64,000 bases of DNA from Axinella damicornis (GCA_963931865.1 OZ007508.1:17872762-17936761); one strand, 5' to 3'; shown: positions 1 to 27,000, numbered from the stretch's first letter. A program made the numbers and translations. Notes: a model not told the origin generated them from the letters alone.

Positions 1-59
1 TCCCTCTCCCTCCCTCCCTCCCTCCCTCCCTCCCTCCCTCCCTCCCTCCCTCCCTCACT
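1..59. repeat. (CCCT)n microsatellite
   Basis: A near-pure CCCT run at the window edge, followed by a C/T-rich tract that serves as the polypyrimidine tract of the acceptor at 106-107. Confidence 0.95.
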
Positions 60-107
60 CTCTCCCTGCCTGCCTCCCTCCTCCCCTCTCCCTCCTCCCC
101 CTTGCAG

Positions 108-11419
<11,312 letters not shown>

Positions 11420-12618
11420 TAGTTGAGTATATGAATTCTAAGGTTTGTAGTACGTCCTTTCCACTTTTTGTTGAAACTTTTTCGTTTCTGGATGCATTTC
11501 TTATGTCATGAAATTCTGTATATATGTGCACCTTTTCACTTTGAAATCAGTGTCATACAAATACTGATGTCACTGTACATGTGTGCATCCGGAGAACTTG
11601 GAGTGTCTGATTTGTGTACCTAATTCTGTGTATGAGAGAATGTAAGTTTGTAGAGAGATACGAAATCACCACTAGTCTTGCTATAATGTTGTGCATGATC
11701 GAACAGGCCGTGGTTGACCCATAAGACACACAGTACCAGTCAAAAGCGTAGCTTAGTGTTTAGCAAAAGTGCTTATACAATGGTGGCACGGTAGAGGGGG
11801 AATGGGGGAGAGAGAGATCAAGAGATGGAGGGTGGAGAAGGGAGTGGGGAGATCAAGGAGTGTTCTTCCTTTTTTTGTTTATAATAATACACTAGCTATA
11901 TTCATGCTGTGTACTGATTTGCCACAATCATCCCATAAGGGTATGCCTCGAACCCAGGCGTGGAAATTCTGAGGGCTACAAAAATAAATAATGTGTGATG
12001 TCACCACACTCTAGCAAGGGGGTGACACTCCCATACACGCTGTAGTCAGAGCTGCGACCGGGCTTATCAGCGAATCTTGACCCCGTATACTAAGGAAAGG
12101 CTGCAGTCACTATACGCATTCTTCCGTATACTATCGGCGGTCAAGCGGTCAACGGCTGAAATACAGTGCAGATAAACGGTCAAGAGTCTTTTTGCAATGC
12201 GGTCAAGCAGCAAAAATGACGGTGAAGATTTCTTGACCCCAGTCGCAGCTCTATGGCGTCAATGGGAGTGTCACCTCCTTGTCTAGTCTCATTTCGCAGC
12301 GCGAAACTATCCACTGACTTGCAGTGGGAGTGGTAACAGGTAAGAAGTCCAACTATAAGGATTTCAGTATGTGGAAACTGTAGGAAGCCAGCTAACGCAC
12401 ATGGCATGCATGGCTTGGACATGCAGCTAGCCAACTCAAATCCTTAGTTGGTTTCCCGCGTTTCGTTTCCGGGGTAGGCGGGGCGGGCTTCCGTCTACCT
12501 CCGGCTCCCCCCGCCCACCCCGGAGACGAAACGCAGTCGACTAGTCGGGTCTGGGAACCAAAAGTAGAGTTTGTTGATCTACAACATTGTTGATCTACAT
12601 TTTGTGTGAAAACTCACG
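11420..12618. other. Spacer between the RAPGEF1-like gene and the SEFIR-vWA gene
   Basis: It holds the presumed RAPGEF1 3' UTR, with an AATAAA hexamer at 11983-11988 as a possible polyadenylation signal about 565 bp after the stop. A GC-rich hairpin (12457-12527, arms around CGTTTCGTTTCCGGGGTAGG) lies just upstream of the next start codon. No further gene is seen. Confidence 0.6.
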
Positions 12619-15600
12619 ATGGTGGAATATGGGTCCAAGTTCGTGTATCACTATCATTCGCGAAACGGTTCGGAAGTCGATAGCGTTGCAGAACATGACC
12701 TACACATGGGACTACAAATGAGCGGCAGAAGGTACGGTTACCTAGCTAGCTACATAAATTATACATTATTATGTTCATATAACGAACGTTTATACAGTAC
12801 ACCACCAATAATCGCCTACCACCAATAATGGGTCACTCCTAGGCCCCGCGTACGCCTAGAGACTAGGATCGCACAGTACTGAGGATTATACGAGGGTCAG
12901 TGCTGAATGCGCATGCGTGTCCCTTAACGATTTGGATAATGGTCCGGCAGGAAGTACATACTTTAAGTATAGGTACCGTACACGCATGCGCATTCAGCAC
13001 TGGCTCCAGCCCTAACTAGGCCTGAGGATATTATTCTCCAAAAATAGCCCATTATTCTATTCTTGTATCCTCACAAATTCTCAAGCAACAGTTATGCTCA
13101 GCAAAACGTGTATTATTCTCAATTCTCATGTCACAGTACATAGCAAAAGATGTTGCAATATCCCGCTCGTGTGCTTCGTTGCTTTGCAGTCGCTCCTTTC
13201 CAGCTTGATGCTTCTTGGACTTAATGTGTAGCCGAATCACCGTCAGCTTTAGCCCTAGCTCTTCTCTGCACCCACTACAGAAGAGTTTGCCACAAGATAC
13301 AGTGAGATGCTCACGCGCACGCTGATATGGCGAGGTCGACTTGGGATTGTGTGCCGATCTTCCTGCCATATGAGACCGCTTCTTGCCAACAGCCACAGGT
13401 GCAGCATTTTTCTTGAACTTCCGTGGTCTCGATATATCGGCAGGAGCGACTCAGAAAACGTAGGGGGCGCAGCGTCTGGCTCTTGGTCTGAGTCGACGCA
13501 GACTGGGTCAACAGACAACACTCAGAGCCGCACTCATTTCACTACTGTCTGCCATTTTGACCTCACCACATGGCCACGTGTTAGACTTCCGGAAGAGAAA
13601 TTAGATTATTCCTCTAAAACTTCCTGAATCAATTCTTCCGTCAGCCTATTATGCTCAAATTATTCCCAGCATAAAATCTGCAGGCCTAGCCCTAACCCAT
13701 CGCCCTACTTCCTGCCTGACCAATAACCACTACTTACTTCCTGCCGGATCACCGGATCAATATCCACTTGATTATATTGTGGTTCCCAGACCCTTCACTT
13801 TTCAGCAGAGGGGTCAGGCAAGCGAGAGAATACCAGCGGGAATGGTCTGCATGATGAATAAGTAATACTAGTGCTACTCACGTGACCCTCAACGAATCAG
13901 ACGCCTCAGAATCGATCACATGACGGAGCATTAAATCGCTTAATGCACACTTTAGATAATGCACACTTTTCAAAGATCAAAGGCTGTCTCGGGTCGGTGA
14001 GTTGCACTAAGTAGTTTAGATACCAGTTTTGCAGTGCATTACGGGCTTTAGTGCACTCGGGCAATCTAGTTAACGGTCTCGGGCGGATAATGCACTCGCC
14101 TTCGGCTCGTGCATTATCTCGCCCTCGACCGTTAACTAGATTGCCCTCGTGCACTAAAACCCGTAATGCACTGCAAAGTGGTATCTAAATATTACTTAAA
14201 TACCAGTTTGCAGTGCATTATGGGTTTTAGTGCACGAGGGCAATCTAGTTAACGGTCGAGGGCGAGATAATGCACGAGCCGAAGGCGAGTGCATTATCCG
14301 CCCGAGACCGTTAACTAGATTGCCCGAGTGCACTAAAGCCCGTAATGCACTGCAAACTGGTATCTAAACTACTTAGTGCAACTCACTGTCCAGAGACAGC
14401 CTTATATCTTTGGCATTATCTAGATAATGCACACTAAAGTGTGCAATAAGCAATTTAATGCTCCGTCATGTGATCGATTCTGAGGCGTCTGATTTGTTGA
14501 AGGTCACGTGAGTAGCACTAATATAACCTAGCACGGATCATAGATCATAAACCTCACAGAACTTTATTCATCTATGCATGGATCCACGGCTGCATTCCAG
14601 CCGTCATGTGTTAATGAGGGAAAGAATGCCACGTTGGACAACCAGATTTTGAATGACATTGACAACAGTTCCATTAGTGACAGTACGTCGAATTGAAGCC
14701 TTGTTGCAGGGGACCGACCAAATCAATCTTGGAGTTAAAAATGAAACCTACCACGTGCCAATATCTCAGCGAAAAATCATGTCTGAGCTTGGCTGGCTGT
14801 AAAACTTGGCGGTAAGGTAATTTCACTGACAATAGTAGTGCATTTTAAAACACTATCTGTATGCTTGTACTCTGACAGTGCCAGATAGTTGAGTAGGAAA
14901 GGGGGACAAAGGTTAAGTATAGTCACCTTTCAGTTTCAAGCCTATCTACAGTTACTGCTGGGGAATTCCACTGCTATAATTTGGAATGGCCTTAGTAATA
15001 ATTATCTATTACTGAATAGTTGTATTAGCTAAGTTATAGAGTAAACAATTGATTATCGGACACCTTGTTATCAAGGCAATACATTTTCACCAACCAACAC
15101 GATGTGTTGAGACTACCATCCATGGGCTTTGCAAACTGCATTTTCATAGACTTAGTACTTTTGGTGTTATGGCTTTGAATGTATTGGGCTCCGAAACCTC
15201 GTTCGTCGGCACTTGGGCCTCTAACTTCGGACACCTTCCCTTCTTGCTGCACGAAAGGTAGGATGATCACAGCAACTGGTTGCTATGCCTCCTTGGGAAC
15301 TGGGTGACCAATGCAGCATACGTGGCTCTTGTACTTTCAAGTTTTGATTGTGGGCAGACCAACCTGGACATTCAATAAACAGATAACTCATGCAATTGTG
15401 CCAGACTACTGCATGCAAGCTTTCTCGGTTTACGCAACTAACCCACTGTAGGGTGATTTAATTCACATACTTTTCAGTTCGAACCCAGCATGGTTTGGTC
15501 GAAGTGCAGTTATCAATGGTGTCCGACTTTTGGACAATCACTAGGTTTGGATAGGGTTGGTTTATCATCTGTATAAATACTGTATAACATATGGATGCTA

Positions 15601-18039
15601 ATCTACTGTCGCTAGTGGTTTGTTTCTCTAAAGCGATTGTAAATACCCAAGAGTTTACCCCCCCCCCCCCCCCCCAATTTTATACACGACATCCAGCCCA
15701 AAGTGGGGATGGGGCGTATTTGTGAATATCCAATTAGTCTCGACTATAATATTATGCCCCCTCAATGCGTTTTGCTACGTACGTATGTACGTACGCAAAA
15801 TTATTAGATCCAAACACTTAGACTACAGGAAGGCTGGCTCTTGTTACATAAGAGGTTCCAAATAAGGGCACGGTTAGGTATCGTGTTACATAAGAGGTTC
15901 CAAATAAGGGCACGGTTAGGTATCGTGTGTGTGACAGTGTGTGTTTGAGTGTGTGTGTGAGTGGCAGAAGTGGGACAGGACTAGACTGGTGACGTGTGAC
16001 CTTCGTACTTAAAATGTCTGGACCCAGTGCTCACCAGAGGTGCTATCACACAAGGCTATTGGTCCATCAGAGTAAGGTGCTACACCAGGCTCACACAGAT
16101 GCTGTGAGGGAGCAACCTGTTTAAGAGAGAACTGTCGTGCACCAATAGCGTGAATTGAGGTGAGAGTTTGTTAGGTAGAGCCGAGGAATATCCTTCAGAG
16201 TAGTGAACTTCACCAGAGTTGTGCACAGGGAGCCTGAAGTGTCCAGGCTCATGCGCGGACACATTCAAAGAGCAGCACCTGGAGCGAGCAAAGCTTCGTG
16301 TAAAACGTCAGTATTTCTGTACTCTGCATGGTTATCCAGTGAATGCTATACTGGGCTCGTGCATATAGCTGCAGCAGGTCTCCTGATTGAACCTACAGCT
16401 AGGGTATATCAGATTACACATTGGAGACTTAGGGCTTCAACAACTGGGGAACTTCCCTAATTGGCTTGAGTTTGCACCACTAATTGAGTACTATTGTACA
16501 GGTGTGTATAGCACTGTGTGTATGAACTCGAATGAGCCCGAAAGGCCGAAACTGGCCGGTCGTATTTATTGAACATCTTGCGAACTTGTGAAGCAGTCTC
16601 CTCGCGGAAGCACAGTGTGACTACTGGAAAGTGTAGGCGATAGTGTAGTAGATTTGATTTACAGTAACAGACCCGAACAGTTTTTGGACAAAGAGATTGG
16701 TTGTTCAGGATTCCACACTAATAATGAGTACTACTTGAGGAATGACAACGTATCATTTATACACAAGAATGAGGGATGGTAGAGTCATGTATCAGGGGCG
16801 GCGGCACGGGGGGGGGGGGGGGGGGGGGGGGGCAAGGGGGGCAAGCGCCCCCCCCCCCCCCCCCCCCCCCAAATATTTAGGGGGGACATCGCCCCCCCTA
16901 ACTCCTAGTTAGCTACTATTAAACAGCCAACGGCTGCCCTATACTTAGTACTAGGCTGACTCAGCTAACCTTGTGATGTACACGAATTGAGTTGCTGATC
17001 TGGCGCAGCATCGATCCTCATACATCTGGAACGCGCAGTACAAAGCACGAAGGTGCCACGAGAGCCTATCCTGATAACTGAAAAATGAAGGTGAAAATTT
17101 TTTTCCGCGCTTCGCGCGGACTGGTCGACACTACACACCTCTATGCACTGCCTTCGGCAGCGTGCGTAGGCTACGCCACTGGCTTGCCCCCCCAATTGTA
17201 AATACGTGCCGCCGCCCCTGTGTATTGTTAACTTCCAGAAAGCTCATTTAAGTATAACAAGTAGCTTCGCTCACTCAGCAACTTCCCTCTCGTTCGCCTA
17301 CCGTGAGTAATCCGGCGCCGGACAGCTCTCTGTGCAGAGCTACTGCTCCCTGATTGCGTCCGCTTCAGCTGCTGCTCGCCGTTTGCGTCCGCGTCCAGCT
17401 GCTGCTCCTCGATTGTGTCCATTTCAGCTGCTGCTCCCGATTGTGTCCGCTTCGGCTGCTGCTCCCCGATTGCGTCCGCTTCAACTGCTGCTCGCCCAAT
17501 TGCGTCCGCTTCGACTGCTGCTCCCCGATTGCATGCACCCGCTTGCAGCCCCAGCTGGATTCCAGCACAATGTTCTCGAACATTCTTCGCGGAGTTCGAG
17601 GTTCAATTAAAGTATGAAGGTCGCGCGTCACTATAGTCTAGTCCCGCCCCATGAACATCCCACTTCCGTCATGCACATACAGACAGACACACACACACAC
17701 GCTAAAATCTTAATATATTGATGGTCTCTAGTATTATTCATGTATCTTGATTCCTGTAGTGCAAGTAACTCTGATGATAGTGATGGTGATCTTTGGATAC
17801 CAGCCAGAAGGCCCGTCAGACTTCCGCAATCCTCATGGAGAGATCGCCAACTCTGGTATATAAGTTTCCACATGCAGTCCAATTGCTTTTGGAAAGATAA
17901 CATGTTGAGGTCCCACATACACGAGTAATCAATTATTGCTGCTAATTAGATTTATGTGTTACCTTTCTTGTAAGCCTCCAGGATACCAAAGAAGCACTAA
18001 CTTAATTATGTGTGGTGCGAGGTGTTGACTGTGTACTGT

Positions 18040-18072
<33 letters not shown>

Positions 18073-21000
18073 ACCCAAAGATATTTTAGTGCCGAAAGCA
18101 TGATTGTGCCATGATGTGCACATCTTTAGACCTTAGGCTAGATTGCTCAGTGAGTTTTGGAATACATTTGAGCTTTAACCCCCAACTATAGAAGCTTAAC
18201 TCTCCGGTCCAAATGGACCTAAAATCATGTATTGACATTAATCATCATATTTACGAGGGGCAACCGCACTCCTGGTAGCCGTGATATATGTATGCTTTGA
18301 TGATTTGTGATATTGTTCACTGATATTGAGTGCACATAGTGATCGGTGAGCACACAAGCCTTTTGGTGAATGCAACGGTGATTGGTGACCACACCGGCAA
18401 CTGTGAAGAATACTGCAAATTCCATTTAATAAAATTAATGTCGGTTTAAATGAAGCTGAAACGACTGTTGTCAAAACTTAATTTCTTTTGTGTACTTCTG
18501 GGCCACCATAGTGGTCTACTTGTAAGGTTCATTACTGTTGAGAAATTATCTCCTGTACATATATGAGTGGGAAGACAGGTCAGGATAATATTCAGTTCCA
18601 GTATGGTGAATAGCTGCAGGAACAAATATTGCATGATATATATTTGTCATGATCACTCTAACTTGTTTGTATGTGTACACGCATGCACATCAGTGATTCT
18701 AGTGACGAGGATGTACCTGAGAGAGATTCCAAATATGTATCTCCTAAGAAGAAAATGACAAGTGCTGAAGTTCAGGCAGAAGGAGCAACAGGCAACTCAG
18801 AAAGTGTAAGTAGCTGAAAGTGCATGGTTGCCATTATGGTACGTGCGTAGGATACTGAATGAGTGCATGAGTGCACTATTGTAAGTAATCACATGGACTC
18901 AAGTGTGAAATGCATGAGAAAAAGGTGTACCGGTAATTGCATGAGCAACAGCAAGTAACTGATTACGCGCTAGCGCCGAACGCATAATATATTACCGGAA
19001 TTGGACGGACCCATCGCACTTTGAGTTGAAAGGTTCATGGTTCTCTGTTGCTTGGCTCTGGAACTTCAGGCAGCCAAAGCTCAGGTTCGGATGAAGGTAT
19101 AATGAATTGATGTATTATTGGATGATGTTCCCTGCTTCTCTGAAGGAACTTTCCCCAAGATTTTCAGGAAGCCTCATGATCCCTCTGCCGCAGGATCACT
19201 TTTTGTCACGATGATTTAAGCACTAGGGAATGTCACTGAATGTTGACCAGGGTCTCCATGTCTATATCGGGGAGTAAAATTTTGTTGTATTTTGGCGTAG
19301 ACATTCACAGGTACACTCTAGTGCTGCAATACTATTTGAGGGTGGCATTTATTGGAGGGCAGCGTTTATTACTTTTGTAATGATCGCAGGCCGAAGGCAA
19401 CAACCAGCAAATCGCATCCCTCCACGAAGAAAATACCTTCTCAGATAATTGGAGGAGGATGGGGATGAGCTGGAGGAGACTGAAACTGTCTTGGACGACT
19501 GGCAGAACTATTAGCTAGAGACTAATCAGCTGTCCACATGTATTTAGATACTTTGCTTTCGTGCTTGATGCTTGAATCATATCCACCGTGTTTATTAGAG
19601 AGCAGCATTTATTCACTCAATGCTTCCGATTGTGTGGCATTTATTCAAGGGCGTCATCTGTTCATGGAAGTATATACGTACGGTAATCACTTCTACAGGA
19701 TTGCTTCTCTGTAGGCGGAACTTATTTATGTGGCTATTGGAATACAATGTCATTTCTCTTTATGTGCCTTGCATTTACGTAGGTTGGTGTCTTGAGACGG
19801 ATTCTAACCTCTGTCTTACCAACGAGAAGGAGACAGGGTAAGTTGTGACCAACAAGGCTTGCGTAAGTGGGAAAGCAAGTCAATAGCCATATATGGCGAA
19901 TTTCTCTCCACAACCTCCCTAAGCTTTGTTAAGGGGTCCACTTTGTCTCTGCAAATGGGCCAGTTTTGACTCATATTTGTACAGCTAATTAATTTAACAT
20001 TATTTTTATCTAGCCAAGGAAAGGGTTACATTGAAGTAGTCCTATGGTAGCGCCCCCTTTGGCCAAAGGTTACAGATGACAAAAATTCTAAGGAAGATGG
20101 GTGAATGTGATTAACCACTTCCACATACCTGTAAGACTGAAATTCTATATTTGTGAAAAGTCACAAAACAACAGGAAGTGCTAAATTTTAGACTAGACCG
20201 CACTGACGTGCAGTTTAATGATTCCACAGCTCTTGTCCTAAGCACTCTGATATTTATGCAATAGTTGTATAATGTTGGGTACCTTTGAACTCGTAGTCTT
20301 GTATGACTGTGATTGCTTCAATGTTCGGTAGTTAAGAAGAAGGAATGTGCTCCTGCAAGACCTGACCCTGAGGAAGTATCAGCAATTAAGGAGCCAGATG
20401 TAAGTTAATGAACACCATGTATTAATTTTTTTTGAGTACAGTTCTTTTGCTTATGCATACATGAAGTTTTGAATTGATTGTGATGTAGATGAAACTAATA
20501 GAATAACACTGAGAATTTAAAATACGATGGTCTACAGCTAGGGCCCACCTCACATGCTACCTGTACACATTAGTCGCACATTGGTAAGTCCATGTGCTTA
20601 TATTCCTACAGAAGTGAATATATTATACCTTATTAATTTTGGAGGTAACCAGAAAAGTTGTTGCACTTCGACACAAACAGCGTTTGGGAGACTGCACTAT
20701 GAAAGCATTGTGTTTGCAAGTCCATCTGTAGACACCTTTCATAGAGAGATGCTCGACACTAAGGGTGTCTGCTCAATGTTTTCACCATGGTTGCTAAATA
20801 ATCGAAGGGCAAAGCTACTCGAAGGGTAGACTTTCATTTTAGACTCTCCTAAGAACATAATTGGGTGGTCATACATGTAAGTAATCTCTACCTCCGCTCA
20901 ATGCACAATAACTGAATGTACTCCTCCACAGCCTCGAGTAGAAGTGCCTTCTCATTGCCAATTTTACCGAGCGACTGACTACAGTTTGTCATGGCCACGC

Positions 21001-24000
21001 TGCAGTGCAATGTTGGATCAAATCGATGGCGTTTTGACCCCATCGAAAGTGTTCCTACTCTACTGCAGAGATACAGATATGCAAATGCTCAGGGGCCCGT
21101 TCAGGAGAGAGCCAGCTCAATTCCAAGATGAGGTTCTATTGCTCGCAGACCTTCTCAATTCATGTGGTGGCATCATATGCCAGTTCGATGGCTACGATAT
21201 GCCATCATCACCACCTAGTAACTGGAGCGTCTGGACGGAGAAGATGATCGAAACAAGTGATTTTGTTGTCACGGTGTGCACCCCAATGCTGAATCGAATG
21301 CTGAAGAATTGTCAGCATGAGCTAGTCAACATGCAAAAGGGGAAATTTTATGTGGATGTAGTTGTGAATCGCATATCACCACACAAGTTCATTCCCGTGT
21401 TCCTCAACATGCCATCATGTGACGAGTGGGTCCCCAGCAATCTGCAAACAGCAACCTACTACAGTTTGAATGTAAGGGATTTCGCCCTTACCATGGGTGA
21501 TACCGAAGGAATGCATCCGCAAGCATTCATGCAGAAAATGTCAGACCTTTTCGGTGATCCCAAATATCAGAGTATCACATCGCTTGTTGCTACTCTGCGC
21601 AAAGAAACCGTGACACCAATGCCGAAACCTCCATCGAGGATCATCAGACCTCCCCGAATGGGCCGTCAGCTACTTCCGTACCAACCAGAGGATGAAAACC
21701 CACAACTTGCATTAGGAGAAGCTGCAGGTCAGTATTTTACTTTCACTGTTAGCATGCAGTCACAGATGTGCATTCTGTGTTGCTAGTACATTCATCTTTG
21801 TGTTATACATGTAGTAACTATACGAATTTGCTAATGTGGTAGTACGTACACATCACACACTGTGCATGTAGATGCAAAGCATGTTACGTGTTATTAATCA
21901 CAGAGTCGGTAGACTCTGTATGTATGTAGGGGTACGACGTACACGCAATATATGCCAATACAAAAAAAATCTCTCCAAATCTCAGAAATGGTACACTTAT
22001 AAGCCTTTATAACCACCTACCGTTCATCTTCGAGTGTTTTCATGACCAACAAGACTCCTCGCGTCGCGAAAACCGTCGCGAAAGTACCACACCAGGTACT
22101 CGCAAAACGGGCAAATTGTTTTTCTTTCTTCTTCTTCTTCTTCTTCTTTCTTCTTCAGACGGGCTAGCTCAACGTCGACTCAATCTCTCATGATGGTTTT
22201 CGCACGAAACAGCAGAATTTCACACCGAGCACTGCACCTGGCCATCGCTTTTTCGCAACCTCCAAGTTTTCACCAGGCGGCTGCAGCTGCCCACTCAATA
22301 ACTATGGCTTCTTTAGTCACGCCATTTTCTTGTTTGTACGCATGCACGATCACTTAGCAACAAACGTAATTATTACTCAAGATCGCTGAATTAGAAGTGT
22401 CTTGCGCCGTTGTGTTGACATTAAATTTCGTACCTCATAAAACCGAGGTAAATTCTAAACTCTGGTTACTCTGCGTATAATTTATGTATGTTACTACCTA
22501 CTGTGTTCTGTGAGAGGGCTGAATGCCTATCTAAAGACTCAACAATATATAAATCTTGCTACTTCTGGTATAGCAAAATAATATTCACTGGTGATGGTCT
22601 TCAGAGTTCAGACAGAGATTACTGCCTTAGTATCCATCCAGAAAAGGGTTGACTTGGGTCTGATTCTTCAGCCAATGTGAATACCGGAGTCAATATTGTC
22701 CATAATCATACCAAAGCAATGGTTCCTACTACTTGTGAGGACACCGACTTCTGCTCTGTGATTGCAAATTGCATGTGCTGCTGCTAAAAAAAGACATTAC
22801 ACTCCTGTAGGGGAAAAAATTGTGCCGTGTAATCTAATCTAATCTAAATAATCAAACCTCACAGCACACAAGAAAGGTCTACAGAGATTCTGACTTCACC
22901 GTCGTGATCGCTATCATGCAGTGACATGACCGTACAATAATTGTGGTGAAACTCACCTTGATGGTGGAGATACAAGCGCTTTTGTTGTACCGTCGGCCGC
23001 CATTCCTCGTGCGCTCTCTTCAACTTCCGGTGGCAGTACCGTTCTTAGGAAGGCACATGAAGATTCTGACCACACGGCCGTGATCACTGTCGTTCACTGA
23101 CGCTTACATGCCAAAACTCACTGTGCTGGCTAAGTTGCGAGTGCTGTAATAATGTCTTGTCTTCCTTTTGGCCGCCATTGCTCACGATCGACTGAGCGTG
23201 GTTGCCACGTGGCATGTGCATTAATTGGAACGAATTGCAATAATTAACTTGCGCTACGGCGAGGCAACCACGGGGTTGCAACGGCTACCAGGAGTGCGGT
23301 TGCCCCTCGTAAACGAGTAATAAAAAACATTTGAAAATGTAACAGGATGTAGGGATACCAGAACGGCAAAAAGTAAGGAAACAAGAGGGATGATCGAACA
23401 TAACAGTGAAGTATACTATCACCCCTACATATATCTTTTTTCGTTATACACGTATATGAAAAAAGATCTCTGTAGGGTGTTGTATACTTCACTGTTTTGT
23501 GCCATCATCCCTGCCTTGTTTCCTTACTTTTTGCCGTTCTGGTATCCCTACATCCCGTTACATTTTCAAATGTTTTTTATTACTTGTGAAACAAGGAGTC
23601 ACCAATGATACCTTCTAAACACAGTGAGCACTGGACAGGACACATTAAGGTCGCTTGCGTCACTAGTATAGTCCCGCCTCCCGGACCCCTGCACTTCCGC
23701 TAGTCACAGTAAGTATGAAGTCACACATCTGTAGTCTAGTCCAACCTCACTTCTGACAGACAGACACGTGTGGTTTAAAATCTTAATACAACAAGCGGCA
23801 ACTGTACTCCTGGTAGCTGTTGCAACCGTCCTGGTTGCAACTCGCTGGTAGCGCAAGCCAAGTATTACAGTTCATTTCAATTACTGTCACGTAAGGACCA
23901 TGCTCAGTCGATTGAGTCAGCACTGCAGCAAATGGTGGCACAAGGGAAGACAAGAAATTATTACAGCATCCCCTGGATACGTTGGCAACTGTATACATGT

Positions 24001-27000
24001 GTGATTAGTGAAATTTATGTAGTGTGCCTTTATTCAAATAGGTAAAAGACCTGCAAACAAAGCCAAGAAACAACACGTTCGTCGTGCAGACACCAACATC
24101 ATTGGTATTCAGTTTAGCATCCTCAAGAAATGTGGCAGCTTGCACACAGGAGATGCAGTTATCTGCAATAACAGGAACTGCACAGCTGCCTTGTCACATC
24201 TGTCTAAGCTCAGCCCACTGACTGGAAGGGATGAGAAGGTACAACCATCATGGGAATATAACTGAAGTGGGCTATAGACAGTAGTGCTGGGCAATATTAT
24301 CGTGATAATTAATAGCCACAATATATCGATATCGCAACATTTTATTGATATCAACATACCGTTGTACATAATATACATCGTGTATGAATGTGTACTGTGA
24401 TATGTTTAAGCACTAATAGACAGAGTGGTTGCAATTTGTAGTCAACATAGAACAAAGATGCAATCTGATTATACCATACATAGAACAGTGTTCCCTGTAA
24501 TTTCCATATAGCGGGAAATTTTTGAAGTGCAATCTTTTGTATATTTCACATGAAGCCTCAAGATATGAATATAAAAACTACGAAATTTTAACACATTGCC
24601 TACTACTGCAAACAGTTTACGGTCAGAAGCGCAAGTACAAATTAATATTAAACCTCCTATATAAATTCTCATGGACTTGGTATTATCCAGACTCATTAGG
24701 CTGCTACAGGGTGCATTGGGATTTGAAATGTTACCGTCAAGTGGCGATCAAGGTAACGCCTTCAAACAACCTTCCATACCCCAGTGAACCCCTGTATGCA
24801 TCCATGCAATTCATGGAAGTAAGCCAAGAGGGCAGTTTTCTGAGCAGCAGGCAGTAATCGGCAATTAAGTATGCCTCATTGCATGGCAACGGAAATTCCT
24901 CGCCAACAAACGCACCACATGCAAACAGGACATCATTGACACATTACCAAAAGCTAGGGGGTGTGGCAATGCGCAGGTGCATACAAAGTTCTTCTGAAGG
25001 CCTTATCGCCATTTATACGAAAATTGCACCTACCAAATTTTCCCGTTATGTGGTATGCCTTTATATATACTTGATACAAAACCCTGGTGGAAATAACTGA
25101 ACTTACTTTTACCGTTACTATGGTACTCAAGATGAATGTGGGTATAAATTATCCCAACAGATTTGGTTATGCGAGTTTTGTGGTACAGAAAATGAAGTCA
25201 GGGTTGTTTCTGAAGAAGTGCCTGCGTCTCAAGACGTGACGTTTGTGATGTCTCCTCCCCCTGTGGTGGCTGGCGCTAGGGACGGTGTTGTGGAAGACTC
25301 TCTTGTAGTCTTTTGTGTTGACATCTCTGGAAGCATGTGTGTCACCACAGAGGTTTGTTGTCAGTGTAGAATATCCAGCTGCAGCATTAGACTCAGAGTC
25401 TCATCAAACAATCGTGAATATTTAGTACATGAAAGTTAGAGACCTACGTATATATTGTGAGCCTTATACAAGGCTCAATGGGGAGGGAGAGAGGCACGCT
25501 ATTTCCTGTTATTATGCCAACAATAGAGGACTAGTTCCATGGGCAAGGCAACCTCCTATCAAGGTACTGCAAGTATTTCATGTGTACCGCAAGCATTACA
25601 GAACACAAAGAGAGCGTGGTAGTTGTCTATATACCCTGCAGTTTATCTGAAAACATGGTTTAATTGTCCCAGATGGGAGGTCTGCCTCTGTGAAATTTGT
25701 CCCAAATGTCTAGGGCAGGAGATACAGAGTAAACCCTTACACGCTATCCATTCCAATCAACTATTTTAACTGACAGTGTGTACAACATTCAAATAATCCA
25801 TGGAGTTCTTTCATCAGGTCCCAGGCATATTTGAGCTGAAAGGCCACAACCATGTTCATTGTGTTGATGTTGCATCACTAAACGTGCATGGGGACGACCA
25901 ATTCCTCCCAAACCAGAATAAGGACGTCACCTACGTCTCACGGCTGCAGGTAAATATTTAGCCTGGTTCCCGGTGCCAGGCTAGTAAATATTCAGCTCTG
26001 TAAACTCAATGACATCTTGTTTATAAGATGTTGAGTTTTTGAATAGGCAGTACAATTATGTTATGTTGTGTTGTGATGAATGTGACTGTGTTAAAGTAAT
26101 ACATACCAACTTAACAAAGGAGGTCAATGTCAGAAACAGGGCAAGGGTATTGGTTAGCTGTAGCCTAACACCTACTGATTAACGTACCACTCATGTGACG
26201 TTCATTGGCACCATATCTGTTAGCAGGCAGTACAATGGTATAACCTATTACTACATTGAGTGCCTATATTGCCTGTAACTATGATGAGCAAACACTTAGT
26301 TGCTATATATATACTCACTAACCAGGCAATGCAAGCTGCAGTGGATCACCAGCTGACAGCCCTTGCTGCAAGTGACCCCACCAAACGTGTGGTGGTTGTG
26401 ACATTTTCTGACGAGGTAAGCACAAATTGTCTACACTGTGGAACTTAATGGATGTATGTAAAGTGTTCATTACTACAATGAACTGGATTTACTGGATTGA
26501 TAGGTGACGGTTCTTAGTAGCAAGATGGAAGAAGAGGTGACAGTAGCTGGGGACAAACTGCGGAACACTGAAGCTCTTGCCAGTATTGCTGACACAATAA
26601 AGCTCCCAGCGTGTGTAGCACATACTAGGGATGCCCTTGCTTCAAAGATTTTCAGGTTTGTTAACTTTGATTCTTGCTGATATAACGTACTGCACCCAGG
26701 ATTCATTCAGGAATTTAATTTTAGCTAGTTAAGAAATATATGTGTATAAAGGCATTTAATGGACGTATGTGAACATGACTCCCACCCAAACGATACTCGC
26801 ACCATGTACGTATCTCTGGTTTATAGAACACGCATTCATTGATGAAACCTTCAGTGTGTATAGCAATCTAAACAACTGTCATTGTCAGCAAAACACAAAC
26901 TAGAACTTCAAGGTGAATTGTACAAATCAAAGTTCGTCTGGCAAGTATGATTGATCTCCCCTGATAGTAACCAACCACACTAAGGTGCATTTTCATTGCC

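Noticed and set aside
17228..17636. Leu/Cys/Ala-rich frames on both strands
   Set aside because: They come from 27-28 bp tandem units in a dispersed repeat that also occurs inverted at 62935-63170.
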